Shown here one piece after another: positions 33,854-41,329 of a stretch of 41,329 bases of DNA (within the stretch, counting starts at the first letter, position 1; every line of letters starts with the position of its first letter). The DNA is from Pseudomonadota bacterium (GTDB taxonomy: Bacteria; Pseudomonadota; Alphaproteobacteria; Acetobacterales; Acetobacteraceae). Made by a program: the position numbers and the translations under genes. The notes below the pieces were generated by a model, which worked only from the letters and a program-made list of their open reading frames with translations, was not told where the DNA came from and did no database searches. The stretch spans positions 1-41,329 of the forward strand of contig JAKBCH010000010.1 of NCBI GenBank assembly GCA_021808055.1. The letters are read 5' to 3'.

Positions 33854-35134
33854 ATGAAGGATACCGCGCCCCCGCCAAGCCGCGCGGCGATTTTGCTGCC
33901 GTGGGACAAGCAAATGGCCTACGCGTCTGGCCAGATACGCTCTGCTGAGGCGCGCCTTGCGGAAGCGGTGGGGCTGGCCGCCTCCATCGGGCTGGTGATC
34001 GTGCATGAGCATATTTTCCAGCTTCGCTCCGTCACCCCCGCCACCTTGCTGGGCAAGGGGCAGGTGGAGCTTGCCGCCGAAGCTCTGCGGGAGGCCGAGG
34101 TGGATGTGGCGGTGGTGGATGCCTCGCTAACGCCTGTGCAGCAGCGCAACCTGGAAAGGGCCTGGGGCACCAAGGTGATCGACCGTACGGGCCTCATCCT
34201 GGATATTTTCGGTGCCCGCGCCCGCACGCGGGAGGGCGCGTTGCAGGTGGAGCTGGCGCATCTGGAGTATCAACGCTCGCGGCTTGTGCGCTCCTGGACT
34301 CACTTGGAACGCCAACGTGGCGGCTTCGGCTTTTTGGGCGGGCCGGGTGAAACGCAGATCGAGGCTGACCGCCGTTTGATCGGCGACCGGATTGTGCGGC
34401 TGAAGGTGGAGCTTGAGGATGTACGGCGCACGCGCGGCCTGCATCGCGGTGCGCGCAAAAAAGTGCCTTATCCGGTTGTGGCCCTTGTGGGTTATACCAA
34501 TGCAGGCAAATCCACCCTGTTCAACGCGCTTACCGGTGCCGCGGTGGTGGCGGAGGACCAGCTTTTCGCGACACTCGACCCGACCATGCGCGGGCTGACC
34601 CTGCCATCCGGGCGCAACATCATCCTCTCGGACACGGTGGGGTTCATTTCCGAGCTGCCGACCGAGCTGGTGGCCGCCTTCCGCGCCACGCTGGAAGAGG
34701 TGGCGGAGGCAAACCTGCTTCTGCATGTGCGCGATGTGTCCCACCCCGACACCGAGGCGCAGGCCAGGGATGTGCGCAATGTGCTGGGCCGCATGGCCAA
34801 GGATGGCGCGGTGGACGAGGATTGGCCTGCCCGCACGCTGGAAGTGCTGAACAAAGCGGATGTGCTGGGCGGGGTAACCAGCGTGGTGCAGGGCGAGGGC
34901 GTGGCCGTTTCCGCGCTTACCGGCGAGGGGCTGGCGCGATTACTGGCCGAAATCGATTCGCGCCTGGCCGCAGCGCTGGAAGTGTTTGTGCTGGATTTGC
35001 CGGTGGCCGATGGTGCGCGCATCGCCTGGCTTTACCGCCATGGCGAGGTGCTGGCCCGCGAGGATAGCGAAACCCATGTACGGCTTGAGATACGGCTTGC
35101 CGCCGCCGATAAAGCAAGATTTGAGGCGCTGTGA
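33854..35134 (+). CDS. hflX: GTPase HflX
   Basis: Ribosome-splitting GTPase that rescues stalled ribosomes after heat or antibiotic stress. 426 residues. Seen: N-terminal HflX domain with LRSVTPATLLGKGQVE near 55-70 and LTPVQQRNLERAW; a helical coiled coil with RGGFGFLGGPGETQIEADRR near 155-175; G domain with G1 VGYTNAGKSTLFN near 215-227, G3 DTVGFI near 263, G4 NKAD near 333. The start at ATG 33854 is preferred over the frame's 33797, which would lie inside hfq. Its stop overlaps the next gene's GTG by 4 nt, so hfq-hflX-phosphatase is one unit. Confidence 0.96.
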   Translation: MKDTAPPPSRAAILLPWDKQMAYASGQIRSAEARLAEAVGLAASIGLVIVHEHIFQLRSVTPATLLGKGQVELAAEALREAEVDVAVVDASLTPVQQRNLERAWGTKVIDRTGLILDIFGARARTREGALQVELAHLEYQRSRLVRSWTHLERQRGGFGFLGGPGETQIEADRRLIGDRIVRLKVELEDVRRTRGLHRGARKKVPYPVVALVGYTNAGKSTLFNALTGAAVVAEDQLFATLDPTMRGLTLPSGRNIILSDTVGFISELPTELVAAFRATLEEVAEANLLLHVRDVSHPDTEAQARDVRNVLGRMAKDGAVDEDWPARTLEVLNKADVLGGVTSVVQGEGVAVSALTGEGLARLLAEIDSRLAAALEVFVLDLPVADGARIAWLYRHGEVLAREDSETHVRLEIRLAAADKARFEAL

Positions 35135-35949
35135 AGGAAAACGAGGCAGGGTCTGTTATCGATCTGCTGCGCCATGTGGCCCGCATGGAGATCCTTCCAC
35201 GGTTTAAAAAACTCACAGCTGAGGACGTGCGCACCAAGGCCGGGCCGCTGGACCCGGTGACGGTGGCGGATGAAGCGGCGGAAGCAGCGCTGATGGCCGG
35301 GCTGAACAGGCTGTTCCCGGATGATGACGTGATTGGCGAGGAAACAGTTGCCAGCGGCGCGGCGCGGCTTGAGCGCCTTTCAGAACCAGGGCGGGTGTGG
35401 ATTCTAGACCCGATCGACGGCACCGCGAATTTTACCTCCGAGTTGCCATTGTTTGGGGTGATGGCCGCGCTGGTGGAGGAAGATGAGATCCTGGCCGGGT
35501 TTATTTACGATCCGTTTGGCGATGATTGCGCCGTGGCGCTGAAAGGCCAGGGAAGCTGGCTGGTGGCCGCCGATGGCACCCGCCGGACAATGCGTGTGGC
35601 AAGCTCGGTGCCGGTGAAGGACATGGTTGGTTCCATGTCCTGGCGGTTTATGCAGGAGCCTTTGCGCACCCATGTGCTGCACCGGCTGAACAAATTGGCA
35701 GCGGTAACGGATTACCGTTGTGCCGCACACCAATACCGCATGTTGGCCAGCGGGCATTGCCATGTGCAGATGTTCCGCAAGCTGTTGCCCTGGGACCATG
35801 CGGCGGGTGTGCTGCTGCACCGTGAGGCGGGCGGCTATGCACGGCATTTCGATGGAACGGAATATCTGCCTTCAAAAACCGGCGACGGGCTGTTGCTGGC
35901 ACCGGACGAGGCGAGCTGGAATGCATTGGCGGATGCGCTGCTGCGCTAG
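35131..35949 (+). CDS. Inositol-monophosphatase-family phosphatase
   Basis: 272 residues, Mg-dependent phosphatase (IMPase/HisN/CysQ superfamily). Seen: DPVTVADEAAE near 42-52, GEE (VIGEETVAS) near 70, the metal motif WILDPIDGTANF at about 89-100, and the second motif PWDHAAGVLLHREAGG near 221-236 with the last metal Asp. The WDHAAG motif is intact, so it should be active; whether the substrate is inositol phosphate, histidinol phosphate or PAP cannot be told. Starts at a GTG overlapping the hflX stop (GTGA). Only 4 nt after its stop begins the left inverted repeat of the low-GC cassette. Confidence 0.93.
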   Translation: MKENEAGSVIDLLRHVARMEILPRFKKLTAEDVRTKAGPLDPVTVADEAAEAALMAGLNRLFPDDDVIGEETVASGAARLERLSEPGRVWILDPIDGTANFTSELPLFGVMAALVEEDEILAGFIYDPFGDDCAVALKGQGSWLVAADGTRRTMRVASSVPVKDMVGSMSWRFMQEPLRTHVLHRLNKLAAVTDYRCAAHQYRMLASGHCHVQMFRKLLPWDHAAGVLLHREAGGYARHFDGTEYLPSKTGDGLLLAPDEASWNALADALLR

Positions 35950-35953
35950 ATTT

Positions 35954-35975
35954 GGTAACTATATATCTGGCTAAG
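35954..35975 (+). repeat. Left inverted repeat of the low-GC cassette
   Basis: Begins GGTAACTATATA and ends TGGCTAAG. Matches the reverse complement of 36769-36790 at 20 of 22 positions; the two differences are adjacent (TC versus CT). Confidence 0.85.
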
Positions 35976-36037
35976 CAGCATCCATCCCCGTTACTTTGTG
36001 CTTTGTATTCAAATCAAAACGAGGTTACGATAATGAA

Positions 36038-36751
36038 GTGAAAGACCTCCTGAAGCGTGGCAGATCGCCACGAATTGTTTCTTCGAGTATTCTCGGCGCA
36101 GTTTCAGTTGTGCTGATTTTGTTGGGTTTTCATGTAGCTGCCGCACAATCTGTGCCTACGTCAGGCGCAACACGGCATCTCCCCTCTTATTGTAGCGCAT
36201 CTAAACTAAATACCGATGAGTTTATGAGAATGATCCACACGATCATTGTTCATGGCGATTTAACGGATATTCCGTTCATTGAGAAAACGCTTGGCACCAA
36301 ATTCACCACTAGTTATGGCTGGAAGCTTGACGGGACCCCCGACCCTCAAAAACTTAACTATGAGACCAAAGATGTGCTCGGGAGTCCCATACATGCATCA
36401 GTCATGATCTCGTTAAATGAGCCATTGATACTTGGTTTCGGTGGCTCGCGTTTTCCCAAAGTTGAAAGAGACTACATCAGCGATTGTTTACGACTGACGG
36501 TGTCTGAAATTGTCGCTGTTTATAAGGGTCCTTATGGCCACCCTCTACTTCCCGTCGGAATGTTACCCCCACCCCCTAATGCTCCGCCCGCCCCACCTGA
36601 ACCAATCGAGGTAACCGCTTTTCCAGAGCAAGGTATTCCGGGGAAGAATGGATCTAAGATTTTTTTGAGTTTTTCCTGGGAGGGTTTACCTGATGATCTT
36701 TATGGCGGAGATAATCTGGTTGTCAGAGTGGATCTCGACCAGAGACCATAA
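36038..36751 (+). CDS. Secreted/periplasmic protein of unknown function, atypical composition
   Basis: About 237 residues, not recognised. Seen: a basic N-terminus (LLKRGRSPR), a hydrophobic signal segment (SSILGAVSVVLILLGF) with a likely cut after VAAA, exactly two cysteines in the mature part (SYCSAS and ISDCLRL) that could form a disulphide, and a Pro-rich linker (LPPPPNAPPAPPEP, near residue 185) before a C-terminal stretch with beta pattern. No catalytic motif is visible. Start is uncertain: GTG 36038 has GAGG 13 nt upstream; a TTG at 35996 extends the frame; an ATG at 36032 with better SD spacing is out of frame and meets a stop after two codons. Codon use and GC are unlike all neighbours. 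It is bounded by inverted repeats. Confidence 0.65.
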   Translation: MKDLLKRGRSPRIVSSSILGAVSVVLILLGFHVAAAQSVPTSGATRHLPSYCSASKLNTDEFMRMIHTIIVHGDLTDIPFIEKTLGTKFTTSYGWKLDGTPDPQKLNYETKDVLGSPIHASVMISLNEPLILGFGGSRFPKVERDYISDCLRLTVSEIVAVYKGPYGHPLLPVGMLPPPPNAPPAPPEPIEVTAFPEQGIPGKNGSKIFLSFSWEGLPDDLYGGDNLVVRVDLDQRP

Positions 36752-36768
36752 TTTCCAATCCTGCACCA

Positions 36769-36790
36769 CTTAGCCAAGTATATAGTTACC
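36769..36790 (-). repeat. Right inverted repeat of the low-GC cassette
   Basis: Inverse copy of 35954-35975, 20/22 identical on the opposite strand; ends 7 nt before the acyltransferase stop codon. Confidence 0.85.
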
Positions 36791-36797
36791 CTGAATT

Positions 36798-37985
36798 TTA
36801 AGTAGCTGCCTTGGCGCGGCGCGTGCCCAGTCGGCGCACGATCCGGCGGCCAGGTACTTCCACGAAATGATGTAGGAAGAGGGCCGCGCCAAGAATTGAG
36901 GCGGCCAGCCCGCAGGCGATGAGCGTTTCCGCCAGCCAATGCGGCATGAAATGCGGCAGGGTGCTCCGGGCCCAGTAGAACAGGCCGATCCATGGATTAT
37001 GGATCATGTAGATGGCGTAGGAGAGCACGCCCGCCTGAAACACCGGCCCCCAGGAGAAAAACCGCCCCAGCGCCCCCTGGTTGCAGGCCAGCACCAGAAC
37101 CAGTGGCGGGAAGGCCGCGCAGAGGGCGAGGTCTGGCCAGTGCAGCAACATGCCCGCCAGCAGATAAGCGCACACAAGCGGGCCGAGCCAACCGCCCGCC
37201 ACGCGCCGCGCTGGTGCCCAGAGGTAAAGCCGGTAAACCACCAGCCCCAGCGTGAATCCGCCCAGGCAGCGCAGCATCGGCCCGGCGGTGCGGCCATCAT
37301 AGGCATCCATAGGGCCGTTATGGATGGTGCCGTCATGCTGCGTGAGCTGTGTTACCAGCACCAGCAGCCCCACGGCCACAAGGCTGGCCAGCGCTGCCCG
37401 CCATGGCTTGCCGTAAAGAATGGCTGCCACAATGAAGGGGAACAGGAAATACGCCCCCCATTCCACGCTGATTGACCAGGTGGGGTTGGTGATGGCGGTG
37501 GCAATACCCCAGCTCTGGATCATCAATGCGTTGGCGAGCAGCGAAACCACAGGATGCGGAAGATTCACCGCCAGCCAGTAATTCTTCACATGCAGGCTGC
37601 CATAGGTCAGCAGCGAATAGCCCACCCGCAGCGCCAGAAACACGATGTAGAGCGGATAGAGCCGCGCCAGGCGGCGGAGCACAAAGGTGCCGAAGGCGGT
37701 GGCGGAAAACCCGGTTTCGAACATCTTGCCGTAATTCAGCGCCATCACGAAGCCGCTGAGCACGAAGAACACATCCACCGAGAGATAGCTGCGCGAGATG
37801 ATCTGCCGCAGCCCCCAGGGGAAATCAGCAAAGGGGTAGATGTGATAGATAACCACCAGCACCGCCGCCACGCCGCGAAGGCCGGTGAGGGCGTTGATCT
37901 CGTCCTTGCCGGTTGCGGTGATCCGGTCGTCGCGGATGGTGCCGTGTGCGGCGGGCGGAGAGGGCTGAATCAAATCCATGCTCAT
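36798..37985 (-). CDS. Acyltransferase-3 family membrane protein
   Basis: 395 residues, about ten membrane helices. Family (OafA/NodX/YrhL type) transfers acyl groups, usually O-acetyl, onto extracytoplasmic sugars. Seen: INALTGLRGVAAVLVVIYH at about 30-48 (motif with the essential His at the end of helix 1), SYLSVDVFFVLSGFVMA near 66-82, FVLRRLARLYPLY near 103-115, WSISVEWGAYFLFPF near 170, and YAIYMIHNPW near 325. The acceptor is unknown. Its ATG overlaps the stop of the AstE-like gene by 4 nt, so the deacylase-type hydrolase and the acyltransferase are made together. Its stop lies next to the right inverted repeat of the cassette. Confidence 0.92.
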   Translation of the reverse strand: MSMDLIQPSPPAAHGTIRDDRITATGKDEINALTGLRGVAAVLVVIYHIYPFADFPWGLRQIISRSYLSVDVFFVLSGFVMALNYGKMFETGFSATAFGTFVLRRLARLYPLYIVFLALRVGYSLLTYGSLHVKNYWLAVNLPHPVVSLLANALMIQSWGIATAITNPTWSISVEWGAYFLFPFIVAAILYGKPWRAALASLVAVGLLVLVTQLTQHDGTIHNGPMDAYDGRTAGPMLRCLGGFTLGLVVYRLYLWAPARRVAGGWLGPLVCAYLLAGMLLHWPDLALCAAFPPLVLVLACNQGALGRFFSWGPVFQAGVLSYAIYMIHNPWIGLFYWARSTLPHFMPHWLAETLIACGLAASILGAALFLHHFVEVPGRRIVRRLGTRRAKAAT

Positions 37986-38980
37986 TCAGCGCCAGAGCTT
38001 CGCGGGCAGAGCCGGGCGAGCCTTACCGCCGTGTGGCCGTGGCTGACTTTAAGGCTCGGCATCACCATGATGAGATTATCCTCCGGCGTACGGATTTCTT
38101 CGTCGCCGTCATGGGCGATGAGCGTGCCAGCCTGGGCGATAATGTCTCCACCGCGAAACTCCCGCAGGAATTCGAAACGGTTGGTGCGGGCGGTGATGAG
38201 TTTTACGACCTCGGCAAATTTTCCCGTTGAAGCGGGGCCAGTACCAGCCATCATTCTTGCCTTGCACAGCACAGCGTAAATTGTGGCGCGGCTTTGTTCC
38301 ACCGCTTGCTGCTGCCAGTGCTGCCCGGCTTCAACCAGCAGACAGGCGGCCCCTTGCGGCGAGCCTTCAGTGAAGCGCCCGTAATCGATGAGCCTTTTGC
38401 CTCCGGCATGGCCGGCATCGGCCACCACCAGCTCTGGCGTGCCGACGGCGAGGCCCAGGGTTCGGCCGCGCGGGCCGCCACCGCAAAGCAAGACGGGGTC
38501 AGACGGCCAGAGCATCGAGTGCAAATCTAGCAGAATATCCGCCGAATCGATGATAGGTTTGATCTCGCGCGCCCGCTCCAGCTCGGCTGAGCGGCGCATT
38601 CCGAACAAGGTGTAATCATCCCACACCCGGTTCATGTCCTCATCCACGAAACGCGAGGCGATGGGGTTTGTGGCATCAAACCGGGCATAGGCGGCAAGAT
38701 TGGCAAAGCCGAGGGTGAGTTTGCCGCAGAGGGGTTTAAAACCGCTATCCAGCAAGGCTTTCAGCACGATAGCACCGGCAAATTCATTGCCGTGGATTAA
38801 CGAAACCAACACCACATGCGGCCCGGCTAAGCCTGAATCCAGGCAGGTGAAACCGGGAATGCCGGTATTGCCCGCGAGATAAGGGGAGAGGTCTGGCGCG
38901 GCAATCTCCACCGGAAACATTGGCAGCCCCGGTTGTTGCGGGGCAAGGGCGGGTGCTGCGGGCGGAAAGCCGGAACTCAT
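37982..38980 (-). CDS. Succinylglutamate desuccinylase/aspartoacylase-family zinc hydrolase
   Basis: 332 residues, M14-like zinc amidohydrolase. Seen: SLIHGNEFAGA near 67-77 (zinc His and Glu), a basic Arg region (MNRVWDDYTLFG), DLHSMLWPS near 157 with the third zinc His, and the catalytic Glu in LLVEAGQHWQQQ near 204. The C-terminal beta domain (about 270-330, with GGDIIAQAGTLIAHDGDEEIRTPEDN in outline) follows. No arginine-catabolic ast genes adjoin, so the true substrate is open. The ATG at 38980 was chosen; the frame continues far upstream but overlaps the divergent ELM1-like gene with no conserved content. Overlaps the acyltransferase by 4 nt. Confidence 0.9.
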   Translation of the reverse strand: MSSGFPPAAPALAPQQPGLPMFPVEIAAPDLSPYLAGNTGIPGFTCLDSGLAGPHVVLVSLIHGNEFAGAIVLKALLDSGFKPLCGKLTLGFANLAAYARFDATNPIASRFVDEDMNRVWDDYTLFGMRRSAELERAREIKPIIDSADILLDLHSMLWPSDPVLLCGGGPRGRTLGLAVGTPELVVADAGHAGGKRLIDYGRFTEGSPQGAACLLVEAGQHWQQQAVEQSRATIYAVLCKARMMAGTGPASTGKFAEVVKLITARTNRFEFLREFRGGDIIAQAGTLIAHDGDEEIRTPEDNLIMVMPSLKVSHGHTAVRLARLCPRSSGAE

Positions 38981-39062
38981 ACGCGCTACTCTAGCGAAGC
39001 GATGGGGCTGTGCAATCCGCCGGGTTGACCTCGCACCCCGCGCGACGCAAAGCCGCTGCATC

Positions 39063-39992
39063 ATGATTGAAGCGCGTATTATCTGTACCGATCTCGCGGG
39101 GCTGCGGGCCCAGGCTTTGGGGCTGGCGGAAGCCGCCGCATTGGCACCGGATTTTATGCCGCTGCGCTTTCGCCCGCTCTGGCGGCATATCCCCACCAAT
39201 TTCTGGTTTAACCCGCGCTGGGCGGTGGATGAAAGCTTGTTCGCCCCACCTTTGCCGCCGGTGGTGATCGGCGCGGGCGGGGCGGGCGCGCGCGTGGCGG
39301 CGGCGCTGCGGGGCAAGGCTGTGAAGGTCGTGGCCATCCAGCATCCGCGCATGGCGCTCTCAAGGTTCGATGCCATTCTGGCCGGCCGACATGACGGGAT
39401 TGAGGGGCCGAACGTGATTATCACCCGCACGGCCCTGCACCGGGTAACGCAGGCGCGGCTGGCGGCGGAAAGGGAAGTCTGGGCGCCGCGTTTCGCGCAT
39501 TTGCCCCGGCCTTTGGTGGCCGTGCTGCTGGGGGGCTCCAACGGACGATACAAATTCGAGGCTGCTGAGGCAAAAGCCCTGGCGGCACAGCTTACCAGTG
39601 TGATGCGCCAGGGCGCGGGCATGATGATCACGCCATCCCGCCGCACAGCCCCGGAAGTTGTAGCGGTTCTCCGTACTGCTTTGGAGCCGCTGGGTGCCTG
39701 GATCTGGAGTTTCACCGGTGAAAATCCTTATTTCGGGATGCTTGCCTGTGCGGATGCCATCATTGCCACAGCCGATAGCGTCTCCATGGTGTCGGAGGCC
39801 GTGGCCACCAGCGCGCCGGTATTTCTGGCGCGGCTGCCGGGTAAATCCGCGCGCATCGGCGCCTTCATGGAGGCGCTGGTGCAGGACGGCCGGGTTAAGG
39901 ATTTTGCGGGCAGGCTGGAGTTGTGGGATACAGCACCGTTGGATGACACGGAATGGGCGGGGCAAGAGCTGCGCCGCCGATTGGGGCTTTAA
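39063..39992 (+). CDS. ELM1/DUF1022-like protein
   Basis: 309 residues. Seen: the family's N-terminal LRAQALGLAEAA near 14-25, PPVVIGAGGAGARVAAALR near 66-84, VVAIQHPRMALSRFD near 93-107, VLLGGSNGRYKF near 158-169, MITPSRRTAPE, and GENPYFGMLACADAIIATADSVSMVSEA near 217-244 (outline), which resembles the donor-site region of GT-B glycosyltransferases. Bacterial members have unknown function; plant ELM1 recruits a division dynamin to mitochondria. It is divergent from the AstE-like gene (82 nt between starts) and ends 5 nt before the next gene, suggesting a two-gene unit. Confidence 0.88.
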   Translation: MIEARIICTDLAGLRAQALGLAEAAALAPDFMPLRFRPLWRHIPTNFWFNPRWAVDESLFAPPLPPVVIGAGGAGARVAAALRGKAVKVVAIQHPRMALSRFDAILAGRHDGIEGPNVIITRTALHRVTQARLAAEREVWAPRFAHLPRPLVAVLLGGSNGRYKFEAAEAKALAAQLTSVMRQGAGMMITPSRRTAPEVVAVLRTALEPLGAWIWSFTGENPYFGMLACADAIIATADSVSMVSEAVATSAPVFLARLPGKSARIGAFMEALVQDGRVKDFAGRLELWDTAPLDDTEWAGQELRRRLGL

Positions 39993-39997
39993 GAGCA

Positions 39998-41329
39998 ATG
40001 CTGGATATTGAAACCTTCGACAATAAGCGCGGCGGCAATGTAGTTTACAAGGCGCTTTCCCACCCGCTGGCGGCGCGCGCTCTGGCGGCGCTGGCGGAAC
40101 GCGCCGGGCCGGTGGCGTTGTTTGACCCCGACGGCATCGCCACGCCGCTGCTGGCCCTTTGCCCTGATATCGAGATCGAAGGGCTTTACGTGCAGGACAC
40201 ACAGGCGCTGGGAACCATCCGCGCCGGGCATGTGGCCCGCGCGTTGACGGATCTGCCCCATGCGCGGGTAAGCACCGTGCTGCTGGCCGCTTTCGATGCC
40301 GGGCGTATGGCCCAGAACCTGCGGGGCTTGCTGCCGCCGGGGGCGGAGCTCGTCACGTTGGATGAGGTGAAGCTGCCGGAGGCTTGGCTTACGGTGAAGG
40401 GGCGTTATCTGGAGGCGCGGAATTTCGCCACCAATTACGTGTTCTTCCGCGATGACGACCATTTTGCCACGCGCCTCACCACCGCCAATTACTGGGCGGG
40501 CTATGGCGCTAAAGATGTGCTGTTTCAGCATATTCTGTTTGGCCAGGGCGGGCAGGTTTTGGCGGAATGGGCAGCGCCTGCCCCCGCTGGGCCAGGCGGT
40601 TATGTGCTGGACAGCCGCGAGATACGCGCGCGCTTTGGCCTGAAGCCTTTTACCGGGCAGTTGTTCATCCACGTCATCGGCGTGGCGGGGCATGATGTGG
40701 TGAAATATGCCCTGGATACCTACGCCACGGATAACGGCGCCTCGCTTTCTTGCACGCATGACGCCAATGCCTGGCCCTCGGCGCGCTTCGCCGGGCTGCC
40801 CGCCCCGCGTGAGGATGAACGGGTGGTGTTGTGGGTGCAGAACAGCCATGGCGTGCCCATTCCGGCGGGCGGCCTGGCGCTGGACCGCATGGGGGCGGAC
40901 GAACCCGTGGCGCTGGAGGAGACGATACCGCCCTTCGCTACCCGCGCCCTGGATGTGGCGGAGCTACTTCCTGATCTTCGTTGGCCGGCGCAGCTTGAAG
41001 TGCGTTCGGGGATGCATGTTGTCCGCCCGCGTTATGAGGTTGTGCGCGCTGGGCGCACGCGCATCGCCCATGTGAATGTGGAGCGTGCGGATTTGCAGCC
41101 GGACCCCGGCATCAAGGCGCTGCATCCTGCCATGGGGCGTGGGTATCTTTTGCCGTTTCCCGTGCTGCCGCTTGGGCGTTTTAAAACCATCGCATTGCCC
41201 ACGCCGATGGTTGAAGCCGAGCGCGACATGCCGCTGCGCATGGATATTTTCACGCCGCAAGGTGAGAAGATCGCGGAAAAATTTCTTGGCCGTTTGCCAC
41301 GCAACCATGATTGCGCCGTAGACCTTGAC
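39998..41329 (+). CDS. Large protein of unknown function, 3' end outside window
   Basis: Open frame of at least 444 codons running off the right edge without a stop. Not recognised. Seen: an alternating alpha/beta N-terminal part with VALFDPDGIATPLLAL near 39-54 and STVLLAAFDAGRMAQNL near 91-107; then TNYVFFRDDDHFATRL near 144-159 and NYWAGYGAKDVLF, a middle part with FIHVIGVAGHDVVKYA near 225, HDANAWPSARFAGLP near 254, and VVLWVQNSHGVPIPAG near 278. No signal peptide or membrane segment. The acidic D-D-D and the N-A-W-P and NSHG stretches look like conserved sites but I cannot tie them to a family. ATG at 39998, 5 nt after the ELM1-like stop, with AAGAG upstream. Codon use fits the host. Confidence 0.85.
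   Translation, partial: MLDIETFDNKRGGNVVYKALSHPLAARALAALAERAGPVALFDPDGIATPLLALCPDIEIEGLYVQDTQALGTIRAGHVARALTDLPHARVSTVLLAAFDAGRMAQNLRGLLPPGAELVTLDEVKLPEAWLTVKGRYLEARNFATNYVFFRDDDHFATRLTTANYWAGYGAKDVLFQHILFGQGGQVLAEWAAPAPAGPGGYVLDSREIRARFGLKPFTGQLFIHVIGVAGHDVVKYALDTYATDNGASLSCTHDANAWPSARFAGLPAPREDERVVLWVQNSHGVPIPAGGLALDRMGADEPVALEETIPPFATRALDVAELLPDLRWPAQLEVRSGMHVVRPRYEVVRAGRTRIAHVNVERADLQPDPGIKALHPAMGRGYLLPFPVLPLGRFKTIALPTPMVEAERDMPLRMDIFTPQGEKIAEKFLGRLPRNHDCAVDLD

Larger units (their letters stand above)
35954..36790. mobile_element. Putative small IR-bounded cassette carrying one gene
   Basis: An 837-bp segment bounded by 22-bp inverted repeats with 20 identities, containing a single AT-rich gene. 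Two 60-base samples inside hold 25 and 27 G+C, against about 33-38 in the flanks. It sits between the stop codons of two convergent genes, starting 4 nt after one and ending 7 nt before the other. No transposase is encoded and no clear target duplication is visible, so it would have to be mobilised in trans if it moves. Confidence 0.45.

Noticed and set aside
35954..36790. Full insertion sequence
   Set aside because: The bounded segment has no transposase and no visible target-site duplication (TTT before, CTG after), so I call it only a putative IR-bounded cassette.
37982..39715. 577-codon minus-strand frame covering the AstE-like gene and all upstream sequence
   Set aside because: Only the part from 38980 onward has conserved motifs; the upstream part is antisense to the ELM1-like gene and is low-complexity Arg/Ala/Ser.

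Overview
The window is a compact, GC-rich (about 60 % or more by eye) chromosomal segment of an alphaproteobacterium. Gene order yidC-engB-argB, a GrpE/Hfq/HflX set, an ETF-ubiquinone oxidoreductase and the general codon style fit the Rhodospirillales, most likely an acidophilic Acetobacteraceae (Acidocella/Acidiphilium type). That placement is an inference from gene content, not from an rRNA gene; no rRNA, tRNA, CRISPR array or recognisable transposase gene was seen.

Layout. 1-3038 (+): 3' end of yidC, then engB, argB and an ArsC-like reductase, tightly packed. 3031-7639 (-): a family-4-like uracil-DNA glycosylase, a soluble lytic transglycosylase, moaB, then after a terminator a COG1533-type radical SAM protein with two LexA-box-like repeats in its leader and a small membrane protein directly downstream. 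7716-9350 (+): ETF-QO with a bidirectional terminator. 9408-11562 (-): Sel1-repeat and TPR lipoproteins. 11718-15379 (+): dapB, metK (behind a structured leader), an EamA-type exporter and trmB. 15369-16782: a divergent OhrR/MarR regulator and haloperoxidase-type hydrolase sharing two operators. 16807-22335 (-): two-gene ABC importer core (fused double permease, ATPase), and a ubiE-coaBC-dut run. 22362-24857: mutM against a GGDEF cyclase, then bcp following glnE. 27724-30974: AsmA/YhdP-like envelope protein against grpE. 31068-35949: DsbA/FrnE-like oxidoreductase, LpxR-like lipid A deacylase, mntR, then hfq-hflX-inositol-phosphatase. 36798-38980 (-): AstE/AspA-type zinc hydrolase and an acyltransferase-3 membrane protein. 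39063-41329 (+): ELM1-like protein and a large unrecognised gene running off the end.

Most of this is housekeeping, and almost every neighbouring pair is spaced by a few bases or overlaps by 4 nt. The exceptions that look most informative are: (a) two GTTC-N7-GTTC type repeats in front of the radical SAM gene, suggesting an SOS unit that includes an undescribed 78-residue membrane protein; (b) the metK leader, in which a hairpin with a C-rich loop can pair with the G5 Shine-Dalgarno run, an architecture like known SAM-binding pseudoknots but with no sequence match I recognise; (c) an AT-rich gene for a secreted protein bounded by 22-bp inverted repeats (20/22 identical) that sits exactly between the stop codons of two convergent genes, like a small mobile cassette; (d) paired ATCGT-NN-ACGAT operators between a two-cysteine OhrR-like regulator and a perhydrolase.

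No gene-free stretch longer than 300 bases exists in the window.
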